This document shows, piece after piece, positions 20,933 to 34,080 of a stretch of 62,000 bases of DNA. Positions within the stretch are counted from its first letter, which is position 1, and each line of letters begins with the position of its first letter. The DNA is from Symbiodinium natans (Eukaryota > Sar > Dinophyceae > Suessiales > Symbiodiniaceae): the NCBI GenBank assembly GCA_905221605.1, contig CAJNDS010002104.1:185001-247000 (forward strand). Direction: 5' to 3'. The notes beneath the pieces were generated by a model. It was not told the DNA's origin and searched no databases. It saw nothing but the letters and a program-made list of their open reading frames with translations. The position numbers and the translations under genes are program-made.

Positions 20933-23900
20933 ACCGAGATCTTCGGGCCGAGGCGGTCGACGCACAGCGCTTACGGTTGCATTGCGGCAGGGCTCTCGTT
21001 GCAACTGGACGCCCGAGTTCCAGATCCGTCAAGCTGTCGAAACTCTCCTGACAACTCTTAGGAGCCGCCCCTATAAACCCGAAACCCTGACAGTCCCGGA
21101 GTTGCGTGCATGAGTATAAACAGATCATATATACATATATATATATATATATATAGAATATATGTAATATATATATATATATATATAAATATATATCCAT
21201 GAGGACGCATCTCCCCCCATGTGCCACAGCAATTCATGGTGGCTCGCTCCTTGCTCACGTTGCCTTCGCTTCTCCATTTCAAAGAGTGTCGGCGCAGGCA
21301 GAGGTTGAACACTCGGAAGGGGCCAGCGCGCAACGAAAAAAGAAGCCACCTGCATCCATTCTCGGCTTTTTTGATCCCTAAACCCTAAGCCTTCTAAACC
21401 CTAAACCCTTTTAAGTGCCTAAAAGCCCCGGGGCTCACCGACTCGATGGGACCAGGGAGACACGACAAACTTCGAAGAGCCTATAGCGAACTCTGCCGTT
21501 AGAACGTAATTAAGATGCTGTGTGATGGTAGCTGCACAAGATGATGGCCCCAACTCTTTCAATCAATCTGAGATCGAATCCTACCAGTCGCCTGTGGTTT
21601 TCGGTGGCTTCAGCTGCAGACGCCGTGCCCATGGCCCTCTACACTACGCGCATTGATCAATGCGGATAACCGAGCAGTTGTCAACTGCACGCTATTCACA
21701 TACTCTAACACTTCAATAACTGAATCCGCAGGGTGGCGTTGAACATTCGACCTGTAGGTCTGCCGCTTGATTTCCTCGAAGCAGAGGCACACAAGAGAAC
21801 TGTAGAGGCAAACGCTGGCTTGCTTTTCGGCCCTCCTCGCGTTGTGCCCCCTAGCCTGCACATAAACACAAGGCCTGCGGATCTTTTCACGAAAGCATCG
21901 ATTCGCACGAACCATTGCTAACGTGAACCGGTTGTAAAAATCAACGAAATATCCGGCATTCGAATGCCAGTCAAAACTATGCCCACATGCCCCCAGCGAC
22001 AAGGGCTTTGCGGGGATCTGGGCAGCAGCACATGCCAGCTAGATCTAGTCACCGCGAAGAAACGCGATACTAAAAAAACATGGTGCGAACTTGATCTAGC
22101 AACACATCTTCTCGCAGTTCCTCGGAGAGTAAGTGCTTGCCTACGGAGCGGTACCGGGCGCCGTGGCCAATGATGAGTGTCAACATGTTTCCCTGCCACT
22201 GATTCTGAACGCTTTATAGCCACCCTAAACCCTAAACCCTAAACCCTAAGGCCCTAAGCCCGTCAACTTGGAGAACTGACGGAGGGTCTTAAAAGTCAGC
22301 GCCGTTGATCAGTCGAGGAAGCCCATGGTGCCTCTCAAGGAGAGGCTCTTCTGCATGGGGGCTTGGGCCACTCTACAGGGCCCAAAAAAATCTGCTTCAG
22401 ACTTTATAATCTGAGGCTTCGGATAAGAGCACCATGGAGCACCAAAAGAGAGCTGAGCGCGCCACTGGTTGCGGATTGTGCGGGAGCCTGCAGACATTTC
22501 AGTTTCCGGGTCTCGCGGTGGCATCCGTTGGCACATGCTCGCCAGTACTGCTGGTTGCATCGGCAGGCCAAATTATAGTTCTTTCGAAGTGCATGTGTGC
22601 CAAACCACTGCCACTCTAATAGATCTCAAAAGTAGGAAGGTTGGTTATCCAAAGATTCCTGCACTTAGCCTAGTATCGACAGGAGACTTGGATGCACGCA
22701 AGCCTCAGCGCGTTCTGCAGCGATTGCGTCAGGTACGTCGCCTGATTTGGCTGTATCGAAATCAGCGACACCGCTTCTCAGCCCATACCCGGGTTAAAGT
22801 GGTTCCTGTTCGGGAGCTGAATGAAGCCATGTCGTATCTGCGGCGGCCCGGCGCCAAAGTCTGGTTTTTAGTTGAAGTTGGGGCCCATGCGAAGCAAGTC
22901 TCGGCTCAGTATCTCAATGCCACACAATGGTCAATGAGGTGTTCAGGGGTTTAGGGTTTAGGGTTGAGGTGTTAAGCTAAGTTGCTTTGAGGGAATGGTG
23001 GAGCCTGAGGTTTGGGCTACCAGTCCGATGGGCCGGTGGTCTATGCTTGGAGCGTGCCGGTTAATGGGCTAAGGGGCTTCCTCTACACAGCGCCATATCG
23101 GGGAACAAGCCACAGCTTCTGATGACGCTAAGGTCGAGTGCTTGACCTGTAACCTGATATCTGGTCAAGGAGTGTCTGGCCGATATTAAGAACAGATGGA
23201 GCTTGTGGCTGCGAGCCGTTCAGCTTGCCGTGTGTCAGCTAATCTTTTCCCGCGAGCGCCAGTGAGATATGTTTTAAATGCGAGCGCCAGCAAATTTGCT
23301 CGTGCTCTACGCAAGTACTCGACCAGTGCACGGGGTCCTGGAGGACACCCAGTAGACACCGTCCCAACAGGAAATGGCAGAAAGTTGATTTTCTTCCTGG
23401 TGACCTTTGGGGGACACAGGCGCTGATGGACAGCACACGACAGCACATGGCAAATGACCCTTCCTTGCACTGAGGTTCGGCTGTTAGAGTGCGAGGACAC
23501 CGATTCAAAATGGCGTGTTGGGACAGCGCAAGATGGCCGGGACGACTAAACGGTGGGTGGCTCTGGCCCTTTCTTCCCGCATCGGAAGATTCCTGCGAAT
23601 ACTAGGAAGTTGCTAGCTACTCGGCATATCGCTACGTGTGGTGCAAACGACACAGCTGTCTTCCGACGAAGGGTATAGGGGGCTGGATCAGAATGGCTTC
23701 GGACAGAAAGGTGAGCTCCTGAGGAACCGAAAACGTGTTGTCAAGTCAGGACCTGGTCCTGCATGGAGAGCCACTTCCTCTCCGCTTGCCATAAGTCCTA
23801 CGTCTCTGAGGTAGACAGCAGGACCCCTGCAGAAGCCTGACAAGTCAAACAAGTAACTCAAGTAACTGCCTTTGGTCTCAGCCAGGTGTTGGATTTGTAG

Positions 23901-24797
23901 GGGTCGTGCCACCGACAAGAGAGATTCGACACTGACACGTCACGGTTTTCAGTGCTGATGACCACGTCCAACACCTCAGTAGCACGAGCGGGCCTGAATC
24001 ACCTCGCGACGTGCGTGTGCAGAAGCAAGCTGCGCAGTCAAACGTGACATGCTGGCCATGCCGTACCTCCTGACGACAGGTTCCTTGGCTGCATCCCTAG
24101 CAGCCTAACGGATGTCGACCACGTGATAGTCGGAGTTGTGTTCGTTGCATGTCACCTGCTACAAATGCATCTGCAAAAACTTCTCCAGCGAATGGAGCCG
24201 CATAATCGATATCCGGAGATTGCAACATGCGTCTACAAGCATGGTTACGCACTTCTGCCTCTCGGGTTGGCTGCCCTAGCATGGGCCAGAAACGACATGC
24301 CACTTCAGCCCTGGGCCTTTCCGTCAAGTTGAACAAGAAGTTCTGTGACAGATGCATTCTTCAACCTTACCGCGCGCGAGATGCGGAACAACAGCAGGCC
24401 CGGCCCCAGCTGGCAGATGCGCTTTCGCATCTAGGAATCAGCTTCGAGTAATTAGGATTCATGGATCTGCTGTTCGGAAGGGCATCTCACAACACTGTTA
24501 CTGGTGCAATGTCGAGAGAAGCTGCAAACACGTCCTGGTATGCACACAGCAACTGCACACGCATGAACACGTAGCCGTGAGCACGTAATTCTAAACTCAC
24601 ACGGCCCCACGGGAAACACGATCGTGACAAGAGCACATGCTCGTCGTGACTCTGCCGACTCTGCGTCCCAAAGTATGCCCAGAGTGGCCGAGGGACTTGT
24701 ACTTTGGATCCCCATAGGTCCAGCCCGTAGACGTGCCATGAAGCAGCAGCTGAAGCAAAAGATCACCAAGGGTCTGATGCAAAACCAGGATCCTCAG

Positions 24798-24880
24798 TTG
24801 GGTTTAGGGTTTAGTGTTTAGGGTTTAGGGTTTAGGGCTTAGGTTTAGGGTTTCGGGTCTAGGGCTTTTAGGGTTTAGGC
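24798..24880 (+). repeat. Telomere-like TTTAGGG tract, degenerate
   Basis: Mixed TTTAGGG, TTTAGTG and TTTCGGG units. Related tracts are at 25816-25850, 26405-26434, 27558-27590 and 29195-29226. Confidence 0.9.
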
Positions 24881-26323
24881 CTGCTGGCCCGACCACAGCG
24901 GTAGGCAGACTGTCTTGCCGCGCTGAGCTTCACCACAGGGTCGGTGCCATCGCTAAAGCTCATGGCTTCCTCGAACTGCGTCTGGAGCCACTCAACGATA
25001 CCTGGTAGTCAGCCCACATGCACCCAGAAAGAGCCCCATGTCTTGAAGGCCTAGAAGGCCCCTACTTCCTGCACTTCCTACTACCTTCTTGGTGCGGCAT
25101 ACCCGTGGTTCAAAATCGTGTGCCTCGGAAAAAAGAGCCTTTGGGGGGGGGTGGGGGGTAGGGGCAATTCATTTCAACTGGCTTCGCCTTGGACACGACA
25201 AGATTTCACACCCTGGTTGACTCGAAAAGGCACCCCTGAGCATAGCGGGAGCTTTGCCCAAGCCAGACAGCTGGACTCGTAACTGGACTGGACTTGCCAG
25301 ACGATTTGTGCCATACATGCTCTTCTCGGACCAGGGAGCCTGGGGATGTAAAATGTGCATCCAGGCACTACAGGTCAGTCGGAGGATCCCACACAATGAA
25401 GGTCCCTGCTCTACCTACGAAACAAGGTTGAAACCTGACATCTGCTTCCGGGCGTCGCCCAGCTCGTTTCACACCTTTGATCCCAGGTAAGGCTGTTGAG
25501 ATTCGCGCAATATGCACACATGCACACAAACGCAGCAGAGGAGGGGAGGCCAGAGTGACATTACATATATGAATATATATATATATATATATATAAATCT
25601 ATTTATTTATAATAATATGTGTTCCATTACCAATATACTTGAACATACAGAACATTATATACATATACACACATATCATGCTTGTATATATATATATATA
25701 TAGGTAGAGGGTGCTCGCGGTAAAACTGACCTAGTGCAGCAGGCCAGCACAGAATCCTGGCTCCATTGTGGCACTGAGGAGGGGCTTCTGGGGGTTGTCG
25801 GGCTTCTAGGGTTTATGGTTCATCGGGTTTAGGGTTTAGGGTTTAAGGTTTGCAGGGTTGAGGGGCAAGCTTCAGGCTAGCGCAACATCCTCAACTTCGG
25901 TGCAGCGCGGGGTGCATTCCTCCGACGTTTCCTTCTCATTGGCGCCACGATAGTCCCAGAAGCTTTGGGATGTGAAGCCTGGGTGGCCGAGCTCATTTGT
26001 GAACGCTGCCAAGTGAGCCCAACTCCAGCCTACTACTGGTGCAGGCTTGCCGAGTTTTTCTTCAGGCCGGAAAAAACACAAATGTATTCGCCTTTCGACT
26101 CTCGATATGCTTGCCTTGCTGGAGGCCCACATCCTACATCATGCGATGCCCGTCGTTGTTCGTCGCAGCACGGGCGCTCTTTCATGTCCACTGGCATGCA
26201 GCATGCACAAGAGGAGCCACCCGCAATTTGAGCGCAGTTTCTCTGCTAGCGACTGGGAAGGCACAACAGCTTCAGCTGCAAGTGCCGATGGGTGAAAAAA
26301 CGGGGTCATGAGCCATGGCTATT

Positions 26324-26656
26324 TCACAGCGAGAGCTCTGCTCTGAGCTCTAACATGTTGTGGTCAGACTCCAGCATGGCGTCAAAGGCCAAGCCTGCGC
26401 AACCGAGGGTTTAGGGTTTAGGGTTTAGGGTTGCTGGGGCAAGGTCACTTTGCTCGTGAAGAGCCCAGGGGGAGGGGCACAAGTCTGTTTCGCGAAACAA
26501 AGCGGCTTGGCTCCCGGAATGGCGCCTAGGACGTCCATGGCCGGGCCCATTGACAGCATTTGGATGCCATTGCTCCAGAAGATCTGGTCACACTGCGAGG
26601 GCAGCCGGGTGACCTCACAACACTCACGAGTGGCAAAGAAGAGGCTCACTTCCGCA
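26324..26656 (-). CDS. Two exons of an unidentified minus-strand gene
   Basis: The upstream exon (about 26656-26454) reads AEVSLFFATRECCEVTRLP, then IQMLSMGPAMDVLGAIPG, then APPPGLFT. The downstream exon (26394-26324) reads LAFDAMLESDHNMLEL and ends at TGA. A GC donor and AG|G acceptor join them in phase. A CCCTAAA tract fills most of the intron just before the acceptor. Function unknown. Confidence 0.4.
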
Positions 26657-27985
26657 CAGACGCTTATCTACTACCATGTATGTCAGGGCATTGATCCGAA
26701 GCTCCTGCAAACAGTGGAACTCAAAAACCCGGAGATGCCAAAGACGACAAATCGTCAGGCACCAGCTACTATTCTGCACGATGCACTTGCAAAGAAGGCG
26801 AAGCGCTGGGGTCATCCAAGTGCAGTCGTGTGACGAGTTCTTTCGCAGGCTTCGATCTCGAGAAGCTCTGGAATTTGCTCTTGTCTTCCTTCGCAGCCGG
26901 CGACATGGAATACTTCGCAGAATCTGCTACAAGTAGGCCAACTACTGGTGGTCTAGCATTTCCTTGAACGAACAAGAGGGATCTCGGTTTGTAGTGACGC
27001 GTAATGACCGGCGGATGGAGAATGACAAGGCAGGTGTGCGAAAGAACAACTCGGCTGGGAACCCCCTGACAGCCCACGTGAGGGCGGCTGAGAAGCAAAG
27101 ACTTCAGGAAAGACGCTCTTCGTGGAGGATTTGGTTTGTTCCCCCCTTACACCAAGAGTCCTTCATAGGGATGATCGTACCCCCTATTATACTACTTATT
27201 AAGGATTCATCCCAGTGGAGGATGCACAAAGAAAGTCTATTTCAATTCGACGGCGCAGTGGTCAAGGTAAGAACTTGCACGACGGCCTTGACCAGATCGT
27301 AGCCCTCTCGCTTGAACGTCGACCACTTTCCATCTTAGTCAGGGCGGTATGCCAGTAAGAAAACCCAAAAAAACAGCCCTAAACCCTAAACCAAGTCACA
27401 TCAAGAATCGAGTGCCGTGCAAGATGTGCTCTGATCAATCCAAACTGCCCTCCGTCGACAGGAAGTCTTCCGAAGGCCGAAATGTTGTTGTGTTCGCGTC
27501 CCCGTCAAAGACCATCACTGGAACCTGAGGAGGGAGATCTTGTGAGTTCTGAAAATTTGGGTTTAGGGTTTAGGGTTTCGGGTTTAGGGTACCCTAAACA
27601 ATAACTAAGGGCCGCCTACCGATAAGGACCCCAGAGAGTCTGTTAGAGAACTGGCCATGTGAACCGGCTAGATGTCGGGAACGCTGGTAGATAGTAGGGT
27701 CGCTTCAAGGCTACGGCTGCTACAAGGACACTGGCTCTGAATTGTGTGGGTCGTTAATCACTATAGTTACCTAGGCGAGTAGAAACTATGCCACAGTTCT
27801 ATGATCTTCCCTAAACCCTAAACCTGCTAAGCAGAGGGACATTAAGGGACTTATTTTGGCTGAACTGCACAGATGGGTGACATCACGGAAGGCGCTGGGC
27901 CGGTTCTTCCCCTCTTTGAAGCGGCACGTTGGCATACGTTTCCTCGGTAGCGACAGTCTGTGATGAACATTCCAGGAAGCTATCG

Positions 27986-28052
27986 GAATACTAGGGGTTT
28001 TCCGATAATCGGGGTGCCCTTTTGGGGCTCCCTTTAAGCGGATTGTCTTCTC
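27986..28052. mobile_element. Family C-like element, left half
   Basis: Reads TTTTCCGATAATCGGGGTGC, then GGCTCCCTTTAAGCGGATT; the right end was not found. Confidence 0.5.
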
Positions 28053-28734
28053 ATACTAATGTTTTCAACCACTGGCCTGCTGATTAAAAGCCCTGGTGCC
28101 AAAGCGTTTGCAGAGCTCTGTGTCCAAACCTTAAGGACTAAATGAACCCTACAACGGTTTATGGTTCATAGACTCTAATAAGGATTACAGTAGTATAGGG
28201 TATATGACCCCAATTTGACCCCAATTTTAGGGTTCGTCTGGTCGTTAAGGAAGAGGGGCTGGGCTGACCGGACCGTTCAAAGCCGTGACCGGACGGAGGG
28301 TGGCAACTTTATGCTAAAGAAAAAACACAGAAGCCCTAACCCTTCTTAGGGTTTGGGGGGTTTAGGGGGTTTCGGGGGGGGGGGGGGGGGGGGTGGGGAG
28401 TTAGGGTTTAGGGTTGTTGCAGCAGGTCTCCTCACCACACCCTAAGCCCAAACCCCCAAAAGTAACTTGCATGACTGAAGGACATGTCCCATTACGCAGC
28501 CCTTGTGATGCATGCTCGCAAGCCTGCATCCGAAGTTGAGCTCACGATTTCTATAGTACTATGTATGACTACTAATAACTCCTGTGATTATTTTTGCTGC
28601 TGGTTTTCTTCTTACTGCCATTTTCATTACTGCTACTACGCTCTGATGCGACTGTTATGAATATTGCTACTGATACTAGGACTAGTATTGTTGCTTCTAT
28701 GGATGCCCGAATCTTCCCCCCCCCCCCCCCAGTG

Positions 28735-28809
28735 TCTTGCGAGCTCTGGGGCGAAGCAGTGGCGAAGTGCTTGTACAGCTGGTCGAAGCCCTCCACTTCC
28801 TGAAGAAGC
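28735..28809 (-). CDS. Coding patch, exon of an unidentified minus-strand gene
   Basis: Reads LLQEVEGFDQLYKHFATASP after a likely acceptor CTTGCAG|G at 28809, which follows a degenerate CCCTAAA tract. A second patch at about 28870-28920 (SYDCTSKDIAA) may be the preceding exon through a GC donor. Function unknown. Confidence 0.3.
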
Positions 28810-29893
28810 CTGCAAGTAAGGTTTAAGGTTTAGGGTTTAGGGGGAGATTCTTCAAGTATCAGGATCAGGATCAGAAGGCGCTGCAATGTCCTTCGAAGTG
28901 CAATCATAAGAGAGAGAGATGAGAAGCCCAACCCTGCCTGAGCTTCGGCGCATTGAGCGGATCCAAAGCCACAGCAGCCACATGTGTCTCCTGCCATCAG
29001 ATTCCAGGTCCGGGGGCATGTTTTCGACTCTCAAAACCCGCGCCAGCTGCCGCTATATTTGTTCTAAACCCTAAACCCTTAAACAAGCAACTACCTTACC
29101 CAGCATCCCTAACTGCCAGCAAGCCAGTGAGACCAGTCGACATGTGAATCTGCAACAAGCAAACTCACCTTCCGCTGGCCGACCTACAGGAATGTTTAGG
29201 GTTTAGGGTTTAGGGTTTAGGGTTTGAGGCCATTCAAAGGCTCTCTTAAGTCCTCGTAGGCAACGCCATCGCGCATGGGACTCTGGTTTACCCATCCGTA
29301 TCGCATCTTTCCAGCCACCATGGAGAGGACCTCATGGCACCACTCCCGACGTGGACTCGAGATTCCCGGATCTTTGAGAAACCGATTTCATCCAAGGCCC
29401 CGGACTCACGACCTGCCGCCTATACTAGCTAGCTTTCCATCTAAATACAGGCTCCTGCGTAGCACCTTCTGGGGGTCGTATACTAGACGATTCCCGGCGA
29501 CTTTGAAGATTGGGATGCCACAAAGGGTTAAGAGTCTCTACGGAGTCATTGCGTTGAATGAGGCCAGGACACGGGTCCCGTGTACTGCAGCCCTGAGAAA
29601 TTGGCAAGCTTTTTCAGGTCGTCAAAAGGCACCATGCGGAAGTTCCAGTCTCCTTGGATGTGAGAAGGGCTGGATGCGCAACAGCTCGCATGGTGCATGT
29701 AGCAGCAGCTTCTGACTGGGGAGATAATCCTGTTTTCTGTGGGGGCTTACTGGAGCGGGAGAAGACGACGCAGGAGAGGGAAAACTACGAACCCGTCGGG
29801 GTAGTGCTTCACAGCAATGCAATTCCTGCTCGGGAAGCTTGAATTTAACTAAGCTCATCATGTTAAGGCCGCTTTAATACCCCGGATTTGTTC

Positions 29894-30010
29894 CGGCGCT
29901 GGGTCCGAACAAAACTTGGAAAGGCTCCGGGTCCGAAAAAAAAACACGGGGGGGGGGGGGGGGGGGGGGACCCAGACCCTTTCAAAGTTTTGTTTGGACC
30001 CAGCGCTCAG
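29894..30010. mobile_element. TIR element with perfect 8-bp target-site duplication
   Basis: Long inverted repeat of about 40 bp (GCGCTGGGTCC, then AACAAAACTT, then GAAAGG, then GGGTCC in each arm) around an A run and a G run. ATTTGTTC flanks both sides at 29886-29893 and 30011-30018. Confidence 0.9.
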
Positions 30011-30302
30011 ATTTGTTCAGTGAAGCATTCTCAGCCGTACAGTCTCTGCCTGGATTGAGCTGTAACAGGAGTTCTCTCGAAAGCATATTTGGGAAATTCT
30101 CCCGGGAACCTTCCCACTATTGCCACCCTTTTTTTGACTATCACCCCGAAAAACCGGGGTTTCAGGCTCCCAACAACCTAACGTAACGGAAATCGTTCAT
30201 GCAACAAACAGTTGGGCCAAAATCCGGCCGGAAAACTTCCCATTATTGCCACCCCCCATCTTAACATGAAACTGACCTTGAAGAAGCAGCCCATCACACG
30301 CA

Positions 30303-30635
30303 ATGTGAGGTTCCGGTCATGAAGGTGGGGACGGTGTGGTTGTCGTTGACAACTCCCAGGGCATCCATGGCTTCGCCCAGCTCCTGCAAGCTGTGGGCGA
30401 AGAGCCTCCACACCCACCCCTGCAGCGCTTAAGGTCCTGTGATCTGGACGATAGCTTGAACATCTCCTGCCATGGAAAGTTCAGCGCAGCGGATACATAG
30501 CAGTCCCTCTTCCACAAAAGGCATCCTCTGTTGGCTTGGGCTGTTGAGGGCAGAAGTGCACAGCAACGGCGGTGAGGCATACTGGTCAGAGCAGAAGGGA
30601 AGCTGGCGCCTTGCTATCCGGTATCTTACCAAAGT
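30303..30635 (-). CDS. Coding patches of an unidentified minus-strand gene
   Basis: One patch (about 30635-30440) reads PFCSDQYASPPLLC, then MPFVEEGLLCIRCAELSM. Another (about 30425-30303) reads LQGWVWRLFAHSLQELGEAM, then DALGVVNDNHTVPTFM. A TAA separates them in the same frame, so they are either separate exons or a broken gene. Confidence 0.25.
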
Positions 30636-30965
30636 GCGAAGTGCTCACCACGAAGTCAGCCACGCGGTTCCGACCCTCTGCAACGAAGGTCAGTCCTCAG
30701 AAGAGCTTCTGCGGAGCAGTCTGCTTCGTAAGTGGAAGAGGCTTGCAGGCAAGAGCGGCTGCTGACATGAAACCTTGAAGATGCAAACAATAAACCTCAG
30801 GGGGCCGAGTGCTGACAGGAATCTGTAGCGAGTTATCAAGGAGGCCTTTGCCGACACACCAAAGGTGTCTTCCTTAGACGGCTACCCTGCAAGCAGATTC
30901 ATCAATCTTCCACACGGAGTCAGGTGCATTTTTGGGGTGTTTTTTTGCTATTGTTGGGTGTGTTT

Positions 30966-31190
30966 TTGGGTTTAGGGTTTAGGGCTTAGGGGTTTAGAGT
31001 TTAGGGTGTAAGTAGGGGTTGGGTTTAGGGTTTAGGGTTTAGGGTTTTGCGGTTTTAGGGTCTTAGGGTCTTAGGGTTTTAGGGTTTTAGGGTTTTAGGG
31101 TTTTAGGGTTTTAGGGTTTTAGGGTTTAGGGTTTTAGGGTTTTAGGGTTTTAGGATGTTAGGGTTTTAGGGTTTAGGGTTTAGGGTTTAG
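30966..31190 (+). repeat. Long TTTAGGG/TTTTAGGG tract
   Basis: Longest such tract in the window, about 225 bp. Most units are the eight-base variant TTTTAGGG, which dominates only here. Confidence 0.95.
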
Positions 31191-33071
31191 AAAACCCAAA
31201 AAAACACCCCCAAAAAACCCAAAAAGAACCCCCACCCCTTCCACACCGAATGGCACGAAAAGGACTTCTGAACCTGCTAGCCGCTTTACAATCCCGAAGA
31301 AAAAAAGGAGAACCTGAAAGTTGGCTTTAGAGGCGGCATCGGAGCTTCGCTTATGCCAATGTATGCCCTTTGCATGTCTGGAAGACGCATCGATTTGGCT
31401 GCCATGTGCAAGCCAGGGAACATGCTCCACGGCCACCTTAATTGAAGGTAGAGTTTAAGACTCTACTTAGACTCTACTTGCACGTGTAGAACGTGTGTGT
31501 GAAGTGCACTTGAAAACTCCACTGAGATGCAGGCGGCATGACATCTCTGTGCAGCTTTCAGTACATCCATGTCCTGGGCAGTCGCAAAGTCAAGATATGT
31601 CGCACCGCCGTTGCTTGACCTGCACCTGTGCGCTCTGGCACGGCTTCCTCTCGTGTCTCCTCACGAGGGAAGCTACAGAGAACACGTCCGCATCGAGTCT
31701 TGGGCATGCACGGCACCATGTCCACCAGGTCCATCAGTGTTCAGAACGCCTGGCCGACTGAAATTCTGAGAGGCTAGGGTGAAGCACTTCGCTGCTCTGT
31801 TCCTTCCGAAAAGCACACATGTCCAGGCCGTCAGAGTAAGCGAACTATAACGAACTCACCACGCAGCCCAAGACCCTGACCCCTAACACGCTCAACATCT
31901 CCCAACCCTGCATGGCATGCCACCTCCCCAGTAGTTCTCTGGCAATTCGTTGGACTCGTCGGCACCACCGCATGCTTCGGCGTACCTGAAGCTCGTTCAT
32001 CGACAGTGGGAAGTATTTCAATGAGTCAGAGCTGACATGATATGACGTGAAGAGTCGAACATGAGCCAACAACGAAGTCACTTGTCGTCCACGGCATCAG
32101 TCGCCCTGAGATCTCGGAGGTGCGCCTTCCTGAGAAGCAAGAGCATGACAAACACAAAGCTGATGCGTACATCTGAGTGAAGGGTCTTTCCTTGCATATT
32201 CTTGCGATAAGGGCACGTGAAGTGCAGTGTCCTGGCAACGCAGGGGCGAGCTTCCATGACAGCAAGGCACAGCCTTCTTGGAACCCACTCTTGGGTCGGT
32301 CTGTTGCCCCTTGCACTCGGAGAGAGTTCTGTGCTCCGCTGAACTCATACCAACTGAAACCCTGGTCAGAGATGCTCCAAGCAGTCATGAGGGGCCAAGG
32401 AACATTCAGGGTTCAAGTCGGTCAGACAGTGTCACATCACGCACAACGGCCGCGGACTTCCAAAAACATACGACACCCCATGCCACTTGGGCTGTCAGTC
32501 CTTACTCCCCGAATGTCGCCGTCCACAGGCGCCTGGCTCAAGGAGTGAGGGGCAAGGTACAAAGCCTGGGCCTTTCATTTCCTCAGCGCCTGCATTGACA
32601 CGATACCCCAACAAGACATGCCGCACAAGCTCGGCAGTTCTGTGCGCCAGCCGCGCAGAGTGGCTTCTTGCAGCTGCTAGTAGAAATACACATGAACGTC
32701 AGGACATGTCTGGACCGTGCCTCTCTTAGCCTCCTGTAGTCTCTGATGTAGAGGAAGGAGAACAGAGCGAAGTCGCACCGTATCTTCAAGGCATGGAGCC
32801 TCAGGGTCTTTCGGAAAACTACGGCACCGTTCTATACCCGTGCGTGCCCAATTGAACCGCGGAGACCTGCGGCTCCTCCATATAGGACCCCTGCATGGGC
32901 CCCATATACACCCTGTGAGGGATTATATAGCCATATGTAGCCATATGTACCCTTTGTGAGGAATTCTATAGCAATATATAGCCATATATGGTTGTGCGCT
33001 CTAAACCTAAACCCTAAACCCTAAACCCCAAACCCTAAACCCTAAACCCAAAACAAAACCACCCAAAACCA

Positions 33072-33109
<38 letters not shown>

Positions 33110-33640
33110 GTGGGCCCGCCTAACCGCAACCATATATTCCCTTTGTAAGGGATTATATAGCCAGGCCATATATAGCCCTCACTCACCCCTAACCAGCCAG
33201 TCGGATCCTCCGAGGTCCGAGATGCCCTTCGCTGCAGAGGTGTCGCGTTCGGATGACTCTCCTGGGTACAGCAAAGGTCTAGGGTTTAGGGTTTAGGGCT
33301 TAGGGTTTAGGGCTTGCAGTGCCTAAACGGCATAAACTTCAAAGGCAAGCTTTCTGGCAAATCGAAGCGAATGCTGTGATGTGCCTCCGACTTGCCAGGA
33401 TACTCGGAAGAAACTGAGTTGCTACCTCCGACACTAGAAGCAGCTGCGTGTCCAACCTGCCACCGGCGGCCGAATGAGGAAGTCTTTGTCGCTTGGAGCT
33501 TCCTGCAAAGCAGCTGTTGCGCGTCCATCCGCATGCATTACGGAGGCCTCACAGCAAGATGAAGTACTTTTTCTTAACCCGCTGAGGCCTTTCTTATCAG
33601 ACCCAGCAACACCAGTTGCAGGAACTCAAGGCCCGGATGA
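31191..33640. other. No supported gene
   Basis: Mixed short frames on both strands, none above about 125 codons and none with a recognisable domain. Confidence 0.5.
32880..33180. repeat. Degenerate repeat with ATATAGCCATAT units, split by CCCTAAA and G tracts
   Basis: GAGGGATTATATAGCCATAT, GAGGAATTCTATAGCAATAT and AAGGGATTATATAGCCAGG are related units. Between them lie a CCCTAAA tract (33004-33050) and an uninterrupted run of more than 30 G (about 33074-33108). Confidence 0.7.
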
Positions 33641-34080
33641 TACCACAAGAAACACAAGTACATCGCGGGCGATTCAGAACTGTATCCTAATTATGTGAAT
33701 TCATACAGGTGGACAACACCGCCAACAATAATATAGCTTCACGTTTGTTGAAAGGGGGTAGGCTTAGAATGGTTGATCCCGCCTATCCCAGTTTTTCTCA
33801 AACCTTCGCTGCAGGAAACACACAGATCAACATGAGCATAGATGAGTCTTCAACTCGATTGTCTCAGATGTTCTTCGCCTTTAGCAACAGCAATATCAAT
33901 AATGACAACACAGCAGGTAATTATGACAGAAAGAGATGGAACTACTTTTTGCGTCCTATGGCTGTGTCCATTGATAATCTGGAAGGTGTGATCGATAGCG
34001 ATAAACAAATTTCGGCACAGATACAGATTGCCAACAAAAAAAAACCCAGAACAGGATATGTCGCCGCTTCAAGACACCCT
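33640..34080 (+). pseudogene. A/T-richer fragment, possible endogenous viral capsid-like remnant
   Basis: A frame open from about 33691 to 34089 reads NNNIASRLLKGGRLRMVDPA, then MSIDESSTRLSQMFF, then RKRWNYFLRP. G+C is about 40 percent at 33841-34020 (73 of 180 bases counted). An upstream patch continues the same style in another frame, and an A run near 34030 appears to shift the frame again, so it is broken. It ends against a CCCTAAA tract. The Asn-rich, beta-strand-like composition recalls capsid proteins of algal viruses, but this is an impression and not a match. Confidence 0.35.

Larger units (their letters stand above)
18943..26300. other. Gene-poor region upstream of the megasynthase
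   Basis: Holds the TIR elements at 19334 and 20484, CCCTAAA/TTTAGGG tracts and AT microsatellites. Plus-strand frames such as 22469-22954 (161 codons) show no domain. No promoter motif can be named with confidence. Confidence 0.5.

Noticed and set aside
22469-22954. 161-codon plus-strand frame as a gene
   Set aside because: No recognisable domain, and composition alone does not separate it from chance frames.
27138-27218. Fourth family A element
   Set aside because: GTTCCCCCC and TTAAGGATTCAT recall the family, but the terminal repeats do not pair.
31000-31190. CRISPR-like array
   Set aside because: Units are contiguous 7-8-base repeats without spacers.
32505-32535. Dinoflagellate spliced-leader relic
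   Set aside because: Only a short CTGGCTCAAGG match is present; the rest of the leader is absent. No full leader was found anywhere.
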